Positions 1 to 9,756 of a DNA stretch of 64,000 nucleotides are shown in pieces; the first letter of the stretch is position 1; each line of letters opens with the position of its first letter. A model generated the notes under the pieces. The model had not been told where the DNA came from. It did no database searches and saw only the letters and a program-made list of their open reading frames with translations. The translations under genes were made by a program, and so were the position numbers. The DNA comes from Polynucleobacter sp. TUM22923 (lineage in GTDB: Bacteria > Pseudomonadota > Gammaproteobacteria > Burkholderiales > Burkholderiaceae): the NCBI RefSeq assembly GCF_030295705.1, contig NZ_AP027274.1, forward strand, positions 930,001-994,000. The letters are read 5' to 3'.

Positions 1-332
1 GCAAACCAAGCCGTCAGAATTGGCTGAAGACCTACGATAATCGCTACCAGACCAGCAGTCATTCCAAGGCGAACTGCAAACCAAACACCCAGTAGATAGC
101 CAAATTGAAGTAATGCCCCTGCTACGGCGATATGCCTGATTTGAGAGCGACTCGGCCAGCTAATGCGCCAAATGAGACTGAGGCAAGCCATTGCCATTAA
201 GACCCCAATAAAACGCCAAAACAAAAAGGTTGCTGGCTCCACATAGGGCATTGCCAAGCGAGCGATGATAAAACCGGTACTCCAGATCAGGACAAAAAAT
301 GGGGCAATCAGGTTATCCAGCTTCAAATGCAT
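1..332 (-). CDS. EamA/DMT family transporter, N-terminal part (runs off the window)
   Basis: The minus strand is open from an ATG at 332 to the window edge, about 110 codons. The start of the protein contains FVLIWSTGFIIARLAMPY followed by EPATFLFWRF. This is the typical first-helix pattern of drug/metabolite transporters of the EamA family, and further hydrophobic segments follow. Members are inner-membrane exporters with ten helices; the substrate cannot be told from this fragment. No strong ribosome binding site precedes the ATG, so the start is approximate. The rest of the gene lies outside the window. Confidence 0.8.
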   Translation of the reverse strand, partial: MHLKLDNLIAPFFVLIWSTGFIIARLAMPYVEPATFLFWRFIGVLMAMACLSLIWRISWPSRSQIRHIAVAGALLQFGYLLGVWFAVRLGMTAGLVAIIVGLQPILTAWF

Positions 333-368
333 AAGGTATTCATTAAATAGGGAGAAAATTAATCTTGC

Positions 369-395
369 ATTACCAATATTGGCGATGTTGGTAAT
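369..395. repeat. 8-bp perfect inverted repeat upstream of the transporter gene
   Basis: ATTACCAA (369-376) and TTGGTAAT (388-395) form a perfect inverted repeat with an 11-nt loop in the 190-bp gap between the transporter and the phasin. It could be an operator for the transporter gene or a weak stem-loop. A second short hairpin, ATTGCT-TAGC-AGCAAT, lies at 448-463. I see no other feature in this gap apart from the purine-rich run just before the phasin gene. Confidence 0.3.
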
Positions 396-522
396 TTTAG
401 GCTTATTCAGTCGCATAGCTCAATATTTAGCCCAATTGTGACCTTTTATTGCTTAGCAGCAATACAGCGGTAGCGCAATATATAAATTTGTCGGTAGTAT
501 TAGGGGGAAGATTTATGAAGAT

Positions 523-1104
523 ATGCCGGGAATCCACCAGAAAGCGATTGAGATGAATCTAACACCAGAACAAATGGCTGCAGCTCAAAAGGCAAATTTA
601 GAAACCTTGTCCAGCCTCACCAAGCAAGCACTGCAGAGCATCGAAAAGCTAGTAGAGCTCAATATGCAAATTGCCAAACAAAGCTTGGGTGAGAGCATGT
701 CGAGCGCGAAGAAAGCATTGGAGGTAAAGGATATTCAGCAGTTACTCGCCCATCAAGCAGAAGCTGTTCAACCGATGGCTGAAAAAATCATGGCATACAG
801 TCGACACCTATACGAGCTAGCGCATGACACTCAAGAAACCTTTACAAAATCTGCTGAAAAAGAATTGCAAGCTGGGCAACAAAAAATCAATTCCTTAGTT
901 GAAGATTGGACTAAAAATGCACCAACAGGATCTGATGCTGCTGTCCAGGTGATGAAACAGGCGATTGCTTCTGCTAATACCGCTTTCGAAACTAGTCAGA
1001 AAGCGATTAAACAAGCCGTTCAACTAAGCAAAGGTAACCTGACCACTGCAACTGACTCCGCGATGAATATGGTGAAAACTGCTACAAAGGGTTCAAAGAA
1101 ATAA
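523..1104 (+). CDS. phaP: Phasin family protein (polyhydroxyalkanoate granule-associated)
   Basis: A protein of about 190 residues, rich in Ala, Lys, Gln and Glu, with the motif MNLTPEQMAAAQKANLETL near its N-terminus. That is the hallmark opening of betaproteobacterial phasins. Phasins coat intracellular polyhydroxyalkanoate granules and control their size. The whole protein appears helical and has no signal peptide. The open frame begins at ATG 523, but most family members begin at MNLTPEQ, which is Met11 here (position 553). The purine-rich run at 501-510 suits the upstream start slightly better, so the start is uncertain by ten codons. A strong stem-loop terminator follows at 1136-1159. 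The presence of a phasin implies that the organism stores polyhydroxyalkanoate. Confidence 0.85.
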   Translation: MPGIHQKAIEMNLTPEQMAAAQKANLETLSSLTKQALQSIEKLVELNMQIAKQSLGESMSSAKKALEVKDIQQLLAHQAEAVQPMAEKIMAYSRHLYELAHDTQETFTKSAEKELQAGQQKINSLVEDWTKNAPTGSDAAVQVMKQAIASANTAFETSQKAIKQAVQLSKGNLTTATDSAMNMVKTATKGSKK

Positions 1105-1135
1105 AAAACTAGTCGCCCTAGTTGCCACTCAAAAT

Positions 1136-1159
1136 AAAAGCCCAGATCACTGGGCTTTT
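1136..1159. terminator. Bidirectional intrinsic terminator between phasin and lpdA
   Basis: The arms AAAAGCCCAG (1136-1145) and CTGGGCTTTT (1150-1159) pair perfectly around an ATCA loop. T-rich sequence follows on the plus strand and also on the minus strand. It lies between the convergent ends of the phasin gene and lpdA, so it can serve both. Confidence 0.85.
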
Positions 1160-1199
1160 ATTTATTTCTGCTCAGCAGTGCAGCAGTTCCATCTCCGGC

Positions 1200-2990
1200 T
1201 TAATGCTTCTTCTTTACCGGTGGCAGGTCAGTGCAATGGCCACTAGCTGCTTCAGCAGCTAAGCCAACAGACTCACCTAAGGTCGGATGCGGATGGATGG
1301 TCTTACCCATATCAATGGCATCAGCACCCATCTCAATAGCCAGACAAACCTCACCAATCAAGTCGCCTGCATGGGTGCCAACAATGCCGCCCCCAATAAT
1401 GCGTTTGCTTGTTGCGTCGAAAATTAACTTCGTAAAGCCTTCATCACGACCGTTGGCAATTGCTCTTCCACTAGCCGCCCAAGGGAACAATCCTTTTTCA
1501 TAAGCAATACCTTGCGATTTACATTGCTCCTCGGTCAGGCCTGCCCAAGCTACCTCAGGATCGGTGTAAGCCACCGATGGAATTTGCTTTGCATCGAAAT
1601 ACGATTTCTGGCCAGCTGCAGCTTCTGCGGCAACATGACCTTCATGAACCGCTTTATGCGCCAACATCGGCTGCCCAACAATGTCACCAATAGCAAAAAT
1701 ATGCGGCGCATTAGTGCGCATTTGATTATCAACATGAATAAAACCGCGCTCATCAACCGCAACACCAGCAGCAACAGCATTAATCTTTTTGCCATTAGGC
1801 GTACGCCCTACTGCAACCAATACCAGATCATAAGTTTTTGGTTCCTTAGGAGCATTCTCACCCTCAAAACTCACTTGTATGCCGTCCGCTTTTACCTCTG
1901 CTTTTGAGGCACGGGTTTTTAACATAATGTTTTCGAAACGGCCGGCGTTAAATTTCTCCCACACCTTTTCCAAGTCTCGATCAGCGCCGGCCATCAAGCC
2001 GTCCATCATTTCTGCGATATCTATACTGGAGCCTAAGGTGCTGTAGACCGTAGCCATCTCTAAGCCAACAATGCCACCGCCAATGACTAGCATGCGCTTA
2101 GGAATGCTCTTGAGTAATAAAGCGCCGGTGCTATCTACAACCCGAGGATCTACAGGTAAAAATGGCAACTTCACAGGCTGGCTACCAGCTGCAATGATGG
2201 ACTTCTGAAAATGAATGACTTCTTTCTGACCCGTGAGCTCTTGTCCATCACCAGAAGTTAATTGAACTTCAACATGATTCGCATCTAAAAAATGCCCGAG
2301 ACCACGAACTACTTTTACTTTTCTTGCCTTGGCCATACCAGCCAAACCACCAGTAAGCTTACCAATGACAGAATCTTTGTAAGCACGCAACTGATCAAGC
2401 TCGATCTTTGGAGCTCCAAAAGTAATGCCATGCTTAGCCATTGTCTTGACTTCGTCCATCACTGCCGTAGTGTGCAGCAATGCCTTAGATGGAATGCAAC
2501 CTACATTCAAGCAAACCCCGCCTAAGGTAGCGAAGCGCTCAATGATGATCGTATTCATACCTAAGTCAGCGCTACGAAAGGCTGCGCTGTAACCACCGGG
2601 GCCAGCACCTAATACAAGAACCTCGCATTCGTGATCAACCTTACCGCTGTATTGACCAGCAGTAGGAGCGCTCATCACTGGTGAATCTACTTTGGCAATT
2701 GGGGCTGCCTCTGCTACAGGAGTTGGGGCTGTCGCTGGAGCTGAGCTCGAAGAAACTGCTTCAATTTCACAAACGATGCTCCCTTTACCCACTTTATCGC
2801 CCGTCTTCACTGCAATACTGATGACTGTACCAGCGGCATCAGATGGAATCTCCATCGTCGCCTTGTCTGACTCTAGTACTAGCAGAGGCTGCTCTTTTGC
2901 TATGACGTCGCCTACTTTAATTAAAACTTCAATTACTGGGACATCTGCATTGTCACCAATATCTGGAACTAGGATGGATAGCTTAGCCAT
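1200..2990 (-). CDS. lpdA: Dihydrolipoamide dehydrogenase (E3) of pyruvate dehydrogenase, with N-terminal lipoyl domain
   Basis: FAD-dependent E3 subunit that reoxidises dihydrolipoamide with NAD+ in the pyruvate dehydrogenase complex. At 596 residues it is about 120 longer than a plain E3, because it starts with a biotin/lipoyl domain (residues 1-80) carrying the lipoylation site ESDKATMEIP with Lys43. An Ala/Pro-rich linker follows to about residue 118. The FAD Rossmann motif GAGPGG is at 128-133, the redox disulfide GGVCLNVGC is Cys160/Cys165, an NAD-binding GGGIVGLE follows, and the dimer-interface HPHPTLGES is near the C-terminus. It is the last gene of aceE-aceF-lpdA, 9 nt after aceF. 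The lipoyl-E3 fusion is usual in betaproteobacteria and some other groups. Confidence 0.97.
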   Translation of the reverse strand: MAKLSILVPDIGDNADVPVIEVLIKVGDVIAKEQPLLVLESDKATMEIPSDAAGTVISIAVKTGDKVGKGSIVCEIEAVSSSSAPATAPTPVAEAAPIAKVDSPVMSAPTAGQYSGKVDHECEVLVLGAGPGGYSAAFRSADLGMNTIIIERFATLGGVCLNVGCIPSKALLHTTAVMDEVKTMAKHGITFGAPKIELDQLRAYKDSVIGKLTGGLAGMAKARKVKVVRGLGHFLDANHVEVQLTSGDGQELTGQKEVIHFQKSIIAAGSQPVKLPFLPVDPRVVDSTGALLLKSIPKRMLVIGGGIVGLEMATVYSTLGSSIDIAEMMDGLMAGADRDLEKVWEKFNAGRFENIMLKTRASKAEVKADGIQVSFEGENAPKEPKTYDLVLVAVGRTPNGKKINAVAAGVAVDERGFIHVDNQMRTNAPHIFAIGDIVGQPMLAHKAVHEGHVAAEAAAGQKSYFDAKQIPSVAYTDPEVAWAGLTEEQCKSQGIAYEKGLFPWAASGRAIANGRDEGFTKLIFDATSKRIIGGGIVGTHAGDLIGEVCLAIEMGADAIDMGKTIHPHPTLGESVGLAAEAASGHCTDLPPVKKKH

Positions 2991-2999
2991 GATGTCTCC

Positions 3000-4337
3000 T
3001 TAAAGCGCTGCACGACGGAAGTCGGACATAAGCTGAGCGATATACACATTAAATCGAGTTGCAAGGGCGCCATCAATCACTCGGTGATCCGCACTCAAGG
3101 ATAGGGGGCAGATCAAGCGTGGCACAAACTGCTTACCATCCCAAACGGGCTTCATAGCAGCCTTGCTGACACCTAAGATTGCCACTTCGGGTGCATTCAC
3201 AATGGGAGAGAAATACGTCCCGCCAATACCGCCTAAAGAGGATATGGTGAAACTAGCCCCTTGCATTTGATCTGGCTTCAGTTTTCCGTCACGGGCTAGG
3301 GCGGCCAACTCCGAAGTCTCACGAGCAAGCTCAACAATCCCTTTTTTATCTGCATCACGAATAACCGGCACTACTAAACCATTGGGCGTATCGGCAGCAA
3401 AGGCAATGTTGAAATACTTCTTGAGAACCAGATCATCGCCATCAATAGAACTATTGAACTCAGGATACTTCTTGAGTGCCGCTACTGCAGCCTTCATAAG
3501 AAAGGCTAACATTGTGATTTTGACACCCTGCTTTTCATTCTCTTTGTTAGTCAGAACCCGAAATGCCTCTAGATCTGTGATGTCTGCATCCTCGTGATAA
3601 GTCACGGCAGGAATCATCACCCAGTTGCGCCCTAAGTTCGCAGCAGTGAGTTTCTTAATGCGATTGAGTGGCTGACGCTCTGTGTCACCGAATTTAGAGA
3701 AATCCACTTTAGGCCAAGGAATTAAGTTCAAACCACCCAAACTACCGCCCGATGCATTTGCGCTATTAGCTCCATTGCTAGCACCACCAAGCATCGCCGC
3801 TTTTACAAATGCTTGCACATCATCTTGAGTAATTCTGCCCTTAGGGCCGCTACCACTGACCAGATGAATAGTTACCCCCAATTCACGAGCAAATTTACGA
3901 ACCGTCGGGCTAGCGTGGCTTGCAGTGGCATCAATCTCTACTGGGATATTAACTACTGGCAGCGGTACTGGCGCACGTTGTATTGGCGGCTCAACGGGTG
4001 GTGCTGAGCTGATCGATGCTGCAGGAGCCACCACAACGGGAGACACTACTGAGGGGGCAGCTGAAACAGCAGAAACAGTAGGAACAGCGGCTGCCCCACT
4101 CTCTTCTAATACGAGAACAATAGAGCCCTCGGAAATAGAGTCACCCATTTTGACTTTGACTTCTTTCACAATGCCGGCATGCGAAGAAGGGATATCCATT
4201 GTGGCTTTATCGGATTCCAGGACAACGATGGATTGCTCCACCTCAACCCGATCGCCGACTTTGACCAGCACTTCAATAACAGGAACATCTTGATAATCCC
4301 CAATATCGGGGACTTTGATATCAATTAATTGGCTCAT
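3000..4337 (-). CDS. aceF: Pyruvate dehydrogenase E2, dihydrolipoamide acetyltransferase
   Basis: Core enzyme of the pyruvate dehydrogenase complex; it transfers the acetyl group from lipoamide to CoA. One N-terminal lipoyl domain (residues 1-75, ESDKATMDIP, Lys44) is followed by a Val/Ala/Pro-rich hinge, a peripheral subunit-binding domain (about 143-178, SPTVRKFARELGV) and the catalytic domain ending in the active-site motif DHRVIDG (His418). E. coli AceF has three lipoyl domains; here there is one, with another carried by E3. It starts 15 nt after the aceE stop and ends 9 nt before lpdA, consistent with a single transcript. Confidence 0.97.
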   Translation of the reverse strand: MSQLIDIKVPDIGDYQDVPVIEVLVKVGDRVEVEQSIVVLESDKATMDIPSSHAGIVKEVKVKMGDSISEGSIVLVLEESGAAAVPTVSAVSAAPSVVSPVVVAPAASISSAPPVEPPIQRAPVPLPVVNIPVEIDATASHASPTVRKFARELGVTIHLVSGSGPKGRITQDDVQAFVKAAMLGGASNGANSANASGGSLGGLNLIPWPKVDFSKFGDTERQPLNRIKKLTAANLGRNWVMIPAVTYHEDADITDLEAFRVLTNKENEKQGVKITMLAFLMKAAVAALKKYPEFNSSIDGDDLVLKKYFNIAFAADTPNGLVVPVIRDADKKGIVELARETSELAALARDGKLKPDQMQGASFTISSLGGIGGTYFSPIVNAPEVAILGVSKAAMKPVWDGKQFVPRLICPLSLSADHRVIDGALATRFNVYIAQLMSDFRRAAL

Positions 4338-4352
4338 AGTTTCTATCTCTTA

Positions 4353-7049
4353 TCAAACCGTCATTGGGTTTGGTTTACTTGCATTGATCTCATATTTCTT
4401 AATGGCCTCAGCAAGCTTCTGACGATCCATCTGACCTGAATCTACAAGAGAGCGTAGTGCTGTTAAAACAATCCAGCGGCGATCGACCTCAAAGAAATCA
4501 CGCAATTGCTCGCGCGTGTCTGAGCGTCCAAAGCCATCTGTACCAAGCACCTCAAATCGTCGACCTAGGTGCTGAATTGCTGGACGAATTTGTTCTGCAA
4601 ATAAACGTACATAGTCAGTTGCAGCAATCACTGGACCTACGGTATCTTTCAGGCACTTTTCTACATGAGAAAGGACTGGGGCAGAAGCTGGGTTGAGCAA
4701 ATTGTTGCGATGGGCAGCATTCCAATCGCGACCAAGCTCAGTAAAGCTTGGGCAACCCCATAAATCAGAAGAAACTCCCCAATCTTTATGGAGAATTTCT
4801 GCGGCTTCAATCACTTCACGGAAGATCGTTCCTGAACCTAGTAACTGAACTCGCAACTTCGCATTCGCTTCACCAACGGAGCTCAGTTTATACATACCCT
4901 TAATGATGTCCTGCTCAGCACCCTTCGGCATAGCTGGATGAGCATAGTTCTCATTCATTAGGGTAATGTAGTAATAAATATCTTCTTGGTCAGTAAGCAT
5001 ACGGCGCATACCATCTTGAATCACCACTGCAACCTCAAAAGAAAATGAAGGGTCGTAACTGATGCAGTTCGGAATAGCTGAACTCCAAACTTGACTATGT
5101 CCGTCCTCATGCTGAAGACCTTCGCCATTCAGCGTTGTCCTACCAGCGGTACCACCGAGCAAAAAGCCACGACTACGCATATCACCAGCAGCCCAAGCTA
5201 AGTCACCGATACGCTGGAAACCAAACATGGAATAAAAAATATAGAAAGGCAACATGGGCACACCATGTGTCGAGTAAGCAGTAGCGGCTGCAATCCAGTC
5301 GCACATGCCACCCGCCTCATTAATACCCTCTTGTAAGATTTGACCGGTCTTATCTTCTTTATAGAACATCAGCTGGTCATGATCTTCAGGCGTATACAGC
5401 TGGCCAGACTGACTCCAGATGCCCAGTTGGCGGAACATGCCTTCCATACCAAAGGTACGAGACTCATCAGGAACAATCGGCACTACGCGTTTACCAAGCA
5501 CCTTGTCACGCACAATCGTATTCAGTATGCGAACAAAAACCATCGTGGTCGATATCTCTCGACCCTCAGTTGTTGCCTCCAATAAAGGCGCAAAGACATC
5601 CAATGCGGGCACTGGCAAACTCTCCGCCTTCATACGACGCTGAGGCAAATATCCGCCTAACTCTTGACGACGCGCTTTCATATAATTCAGCTCTGGACTG
5701 CCTTCAGCAAATTTCACTAAAGGCATTTCTTCCAACTGCTCATCTTTTACCGGAATCTCAAAGCGATCACGGAAGCGACGGACATCATCATCGTTCATCT
5801 TTTTCGCTTGGTGAGCAATATTCATCGCTTCACCAGAACCACCCATGCCGTAGCCTTTAATAGTGTGAGCCAAAATCACAGTAGGCTGGTTTTGATGGTT
5901 TACTGCAGATTGAAATGCCGCAAACACTTTGTGTGGATCATGTCCACCGCGATTAAGCTGCCAAATATCCTCATCACTCCAGTCACTCACTAGCGCCTTA
6001 AGTTCTGGGGTGTTGAAAACTATTTCACGAACGTATGCACCGTTTTTTGACTTCATCGTTTGGTACTGTCCATCGACAATTTCACCAAGACGCTGCATCA
6101 AAATTCCTTTTTTGTCGCGTGCAAACAGGGCATCCCAATTTCCACCCCACACAACTTTGATTACATTCCAGCCAGAGCCACGAAATTCGCCTTCAAGCTC
6201 CTGAATAATCTTGCCGTTACCACGTACCGGTCCATCAAGACGCTGCAAATTACAATTGACAACAAAAATAAGATTGTCTAACTTCTCGCGGCCAGCCATA
6301 CCGATCGCACCCAAAGATTCAGGCTCATCTGTTTCACCATCGCCTAGGAACGCCCATACTTTACGACCTGCAGATTGGATAAATCCACGGTCTTGCATGT
6401 AACGCATAAAGCGAGCTTGATAAATGGCCATAATTGGGCCAAGACCCATCGACACCGTTGGAAACTGCCAGAAATCAGGCATTAACCAAGGATGCGGGTA
6501 GCTAGAAATTCCCTTGCCACTCACCTCTTGGCGGAAGTTATCTAACTGCTCATCACTTAAGCGCCCTAACATATAGGCACGAGCATAGATGCCCGGCGCA
6601 GAATGCCCCTGAACGAATATTAGATCGCCACCATGCTCTGGTGAAGGCGCATGCCAAAAATGGTTAAAGCCAACATCGTATAAAGTTGCCGCCGATTGAA
6701 ACGAGGAAATATGACCACCAACGTTGGTATCTTTGTTGGCGCGCAAGACCATTGCCATCGCATTCCAACGTGTGTACGAACGAATACGATGCTCAATATT
6801 TTGATCGCCTGGAAGCCTAGCCTGCTGGTCCACCGGAATAGTATTGATGTAAGGCGTCTCAGCGTGAAACGGTTGGTTAACTCCGTTGACTCTGGCATGG
6901 GAGATTTGCTGATCAATAAGATAGGCTGCTCTTTCAGCGCCCTCATTTCGAATAACACCATCCAAAGCTTGTAACCACTCTTGGGTTTCCCCTGGGTCTG
7001 AATCTTGCTTGCCTGCACTACCCAAAATTTGATCTGGAACCGCTGCCAT
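4353..7049 (-). CDS. aceE: Pyruvate dehydrogenase E1 component, homodimeric type
   Basis: Thiamine-diphosphate enzyme that decarboxylates pyruvate and acetylates the lipoyl groups of E2. At 898 residues it has the length of the single-chain gammaproteobacterial-type E1. The ThDP/Mg motif GDGETDEPES is at about residues 236-245, followed by NLIFVVNCN. A strong ribosome binding site, GGAGG, lies six bases before the ATG. First gene of the operon aceE-aceF-lpdA. It is transcribed away from a two-component system; the 199-bp shared upstream region contains an inverted repeat (7177-7210) that could bind a regulator. Confidence 0.98.
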   Translation of the reverse strand: MAAVPDQILGSAGKQDSDPGETQEWLQALDGVIRNEGAERAAYLIDQQISHARVNGVNQPFHAETPYINTIPVDQQARLPGDQNIEHRIRSYTRWNAMAMVLRANKDTNVGGHISSFQSAATLYDVGFNHFWHAPSPEHGGDLIFVQGHSAPGIYARAYMLGRLSDEQLDNFRQEVSGKGISSYPHPWLMPDFWQFPTVSMGLGPIMAIYQARFMRYMQDRGFIQSAGRKVWAFLGDGETDEPESLGAIGMAGREKLDNLIFVVNCNLQRLDGPVRGNGKIIQELEGEFRGSGWNVIKVVWGGNWDALFARDKKGILMQRLGEIVDGQYQTMKSKNGAYVREIVFNTPELKALVSDWSDEDIWQLNRGGHDPHKVFAAFQSAVNHQNQPTVILAHTIKGYGMGGSGEAMNIAHQAKKMNDDDVRRFRDRFEIPVKDEQLEEMPLVKFAEGSPELNYMKARRQELGGYLPQRRMKAESLPVPALDVFAPLLEATTEGREISTTMVFVRILNTIVRDKVLGKRVVPIVPDESRTFGMEGMFRQLGIWSQSGQLYTPEDHDQLMFYKEDKTGQILQEGINEAGGMCDWIAAATAYSTHGVPMLPFYIFYSMFGFQRIGDLAWAAGDMRSRGFLLGGTAGRTTLNGEGLQHEDGHSQVWSSAIPNCISYDPSFSFEVAVVIQDGMRRMLTDQEDIYYYITLMNENYAHPAMPKGAEQDIIKGMYKLSSVGEANAKLRVQLLGSGTIFREVIEAAEILHKDWGVSSDLWGCPSFTELGRDWNAAHRNNLLNPASAPVLSHVEKCLKDTVGPVIAATDYVRLFAEQIRPAIQHLGRRFEVLGTDGFGRSDTREQLRDFFEVDRRWIVLTALRSLVDSGQMDRQKLAEAIKKYEINASKPNPMTV

Positions 7050-7176
7050 AAACTGCCTCCATTAAATACATTGGTGTTATTGAATTACTTTATAGCTCAC
7101 ATTTTAGGTAGGTCTTTTGGCGTAAACAAGCAATCTTTCACATAATGATAGTATTTCTCACTATATGGAATAATGC

Positions 7177-7210
7177 TGCGTTGCATATATAAAGCGGATA
7201 CAACGCATCT
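7177..7210. promoter_or_regulatory. Candidate operator: imperfect 10-bp inverted repeat between aceE and the sensor kinase
   Basis: TGCGTTGCAT (7177-7186) and ATACAACGCA (7198-7207) are inverted copies with one mismatch and an 11-nt centre. They sit in the divergent control region of aceE and the histidine kinase. Dyads of this kind suit a dimeric regulator such as the LuxR-type response regulator encoded nearby, but no site is known to me for this regulator. This is an inference from symmetry and position. Confidence 0.4.
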
Positions 7211-7248
7211 AATCTAAAACCAGATGATGAGGCAAAATAAAGCACCAT

Positions 7249-9723
7249 ATGAGCGCACTAGCACCCCTATTTCAAAAACTAAGACCGAAACTTTTACTTC
7301 GCAAAATAAGGAGTCACAGGCTAGTCTTTACACCATTAATAGCGATCGTACTATTCACAATGGTGATGGGCTTAATCTTGGGAACGTTACAACTACAAGA
7401 AAAAAGTCAGCAAGAGGCGGGATTATTTAGAGAGCTCTCTATTGCAAAACAGCGCATTCAATTACGCTTCGCAAACAATACGGATTTAATGCAGGCGATG
7501 GGGCGGGAATATATTGGAAGCAGTAATTACGATAAAGCCAACAATAACTTTACGGCGGAAGCAGAAACGCTAGTCCATGCGAATCACGAAATCATCCAAA
7601 TTCTATGGATTGATGAAAAAGAACAAAAACAGTTAAGCATTCCACCCAGCAATATCAAGTTAGATTGGCTGAGAGCACCAAATAATTCACCGATCGTTAA
7701 TGAAGCACTTAAAAAATCAATGGATTTAAGCGCGGCTACAAACAGAGCTGCATTCAGCAAATTCCTCGCTATCACCATTCCGGGGGATGAGCTCGCTGGT
7801 AAAGAAATTCGCGATGTATTTTGGCAAACAGTTCCACAATTTTCCGGAAACGAAAACCGAGGCATGGTGGCTGTTCTGTACTCAACTCAAGGCATCCTGG
7901 ATATCATTCCGGGTGAGCTTAAAGGGCAATATCGCTTTACTCTAGTCACAGATAGTGACAAGGTATTAGCAATCTCATCAGATAAAAATATTCCTAAACG
8001 GGCATTTAGCAATCAAACAAGCCTAGATTTAGGGGTTCTTAGTCCGAACCTCAGTTTACGAATTGATACGTACCCCCCGCCAACAAACTTAAGTTTTCGC
8101 ATGCTGATCGGCGTGGTGCTTGGCTTAAGCGCCTTTGTTGTGTGGAGTTTGTGGTCAGTCTTAAAGCAAATGCAAGTAAGGCAAGAAGCAGAGGCGAATC
8201 TTCGTGCAGAAACGAATTTTCGTATTGCAATGGAAAACTCAACACCAGTGGGTATCCGCGCACATGGCATGGATAAAGCGATTACCTATGTTAATCCAGC
8301 GTTTTGCGATATGACAGGCCTGTCAGCCGATGAATTAATTGGCCAAAAACCGCCTTTTATCTTTTGGCCTGAGGAGGATAAAGATACCTTAAGTGAAAAA
8401 ATAAATCGGGCATTAGAAGGAGCGATGGCGGAGGAAAAAAAGATCGGCATCGAAGGTTCCATCGCCCACCGCAACGGCACCATCATACAAACCCGCACCT
8501 TTATCTCGCCGCTAATTAATGAGAAAGGCAAGCAAACGGGTTGGGTCACTTCGTTAATTGATATTTCTGAGCCGAAGAAAATTCGTCAAGAATTAGCAGC
8601 CGCGCAAGATCGTTTCGTAACGGTGCTTGAAGGATTGGATGCCTCAGTATCGGTGGTATCCAATGAAACAGGAGAACTACTTTTTGCAAATCGCTTTTAT
8701 CGAGAAACCTTTGGCGCAGATGCTCGGGGACACTTCGACTTAGTCGGCACTAATACTGCAGCCCCCCCTATCAATTCAGAATTAGAATCTGAAGAAATCC
8801 AACTCCTCAACGAATCTACTGGCATATCAAAATGGTATGAAGTGCGTCGTCGTTTTATTCCTTGGGTTGATGGTCACTTAGCGCAACTTTTAATTGCTAC
8901 CGATATTACAGTTCGAATCGAAGCGGATGACTTAATGCGACAACATGAAGAGCGCATGCAATTTACTAGCCGCTTAACGACGATGGGGGAAATGGCTTCC
9001 TCTCTGGCTCATGAGCTAAATCAACCGTTAGCAGCTATTTCAAACTACTGCATGGGGGTAGCCAAACGCTTACAAGGTCATCTCGACCCTAGCGTGCAAA
9101 ATGATATTCTTCCGGCGCTAGAAAAAGCGTCTAATCAGGCGCACAGAGCTGGCACTATCATTCAGCGCATCAAGGGCTTTGTAAAGCGCAGTGAACCCCA
9201 GCGATCTTCTTGCGATATTAGCGAAATCATCAATGATGCGACTGGGCTGGTTGAAATTGAAGCCAACCGCCATCGGCTGAGTATTCAGTCTCATGTCGAT
9301 GAAAACTTGCCAAGAGTAGATGTAGACCCAGTCTTAATTTTGCAAGTTTTAGTCAACCTCCTGAAGAACTCGCTAGACAGTATGCGGGAGGTATACCCCC
9401 TTTCCTCTAGATGGTCGGCCCCTCCGGTGACTATTTCTGCGGACTTAGAAACCAGCACCTTTCCCGCCATGCTGCGCATTCAAGTAAGGGATACGGGGGC
9501 TGGGATCACTGAAAACGTCCTTAAACGTATGTTTGAGCCCTTTTTTAGCACTAAAAATGATGGTATGGGCATGGGCCTGAATATTTGCAGATCTATTATT
9601 GAATCCCATCATGGTCGTCTATGGGCAAAAAACCAGATGGATGAGGAACAAATAAAGCTCACGGGCTGCACCTTTACAATACTATTACCTCTAGAGATTG
9701 TTGGCTCTGGAGTCAGCGCCTAA
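7249..9723 (+). CDS. Membrane-bound PAS-domain sensor histidine kinase
   Basis: At 824 residues it has one membrane helix near residues 25-47, a roughly 230-residue extracytoplasmic sensor region, a second helix near 283-305, and two PAS domains (about 320-445 and 450-560, the first with a PAS-like NSTPVGIRAHGMDK start). A HisKA domain follows with MGEMASSLAHELNQPL (phospho-acceptor His588), then an HATPase_c domain with LKNSLDSM and DTGAGI. It resembles FixL/DctB-type kinases. It is followed after 33 nt by a FixJ-type regulator and is divergent from aceE, which suggests control of pyruvate dehydrogenase or of a related carbon or redox response. The signal is unknown. No strong ribosome binding site precedes the chosen ATG. 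Confidence 0.9.
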   Translation: MSALAPLFQKLRPKLLLRKIRSHRLVFTPLIAIVLFTMVMGLILGTLQLQEKSQQEAGLFRELSIAKQRIQLRFANNTDLMQAMGREYIGSSNYDKANNNFTAEAETLVHANHEIIQILWIDEKEQKQLSIPPSNIKLDWLRAPNNSPIVNEALKKSMDLSAATNRAAFSKFLAITIPGDELAGKEIRDVFWQTVPQFSGNENRGMVAVLYSTQGILDIIPGELKGQYRFTLVTDSDKVLAISSDKNIPKRAFSNQTSLDLGVLSPNLSLRIDTYPPPTNLSFRMLIGVVLGLSAFVVWSLWSVLKQMQVRQEAEANLRAETNFRIAMENSTPVGIRAHGMDKAITYVNPAFCDMTGLSADELIGQKPPFIFWPEEDKDTLSEKINRALEGAMAEEKKIGIEGSIAHRNGTIIQTRTFISPLINEKGKQTGWVTSLIDISEPKKIRQELAAAQDRFVTVLEGLDASVSVVSNETGELLFANRFYRETFGADARGHFDLVGTNTAAPPINSELESEEIQLLNESTGISKWYEVRRRFIPWVDGHLAQLLIATDITVRIEADDLMRQHEERMQFTSRLTTMGEMASSLAHELNQPLAAISNYCMGVAKRLQGHLDPSVQNDILPALEKASNQAHRAGTIIQRIKGFVKRSEPQRSSCDISEIINDATGLVEIEANRHRLSIQSHVDENLPRVDVDPVLILQVLVNLLKNSLDSMREVYPLSSRWSAPPVTISADLETSTFPAMLRIQVRDTGAGITENVLKRMFEPFFSTKNDGMGMGLNICRSIIESHHGRLWAKNQMDEEQIKLTGCTFTILLPLEIVGSGVSA

Positions 9724-9756
9724 TTTTTACCCTTGGATTGACCTAAGAAAGTACAC

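Noticed and set aside
1512..1907. 131-codon plus-strand frame inside lpdA
   Set aside because: It is antisense to a fully conserved enzyme and has no ribosome binding site or recognisable domain.
7224..7430. 68-codon plus-strand frame overlapping the start of the sensor kinase
   Set aside because: It overlaps the kinase N-terminus in another frame and has no domain. A leader peptide for the kinase cannot be excluded but nothing supports it.
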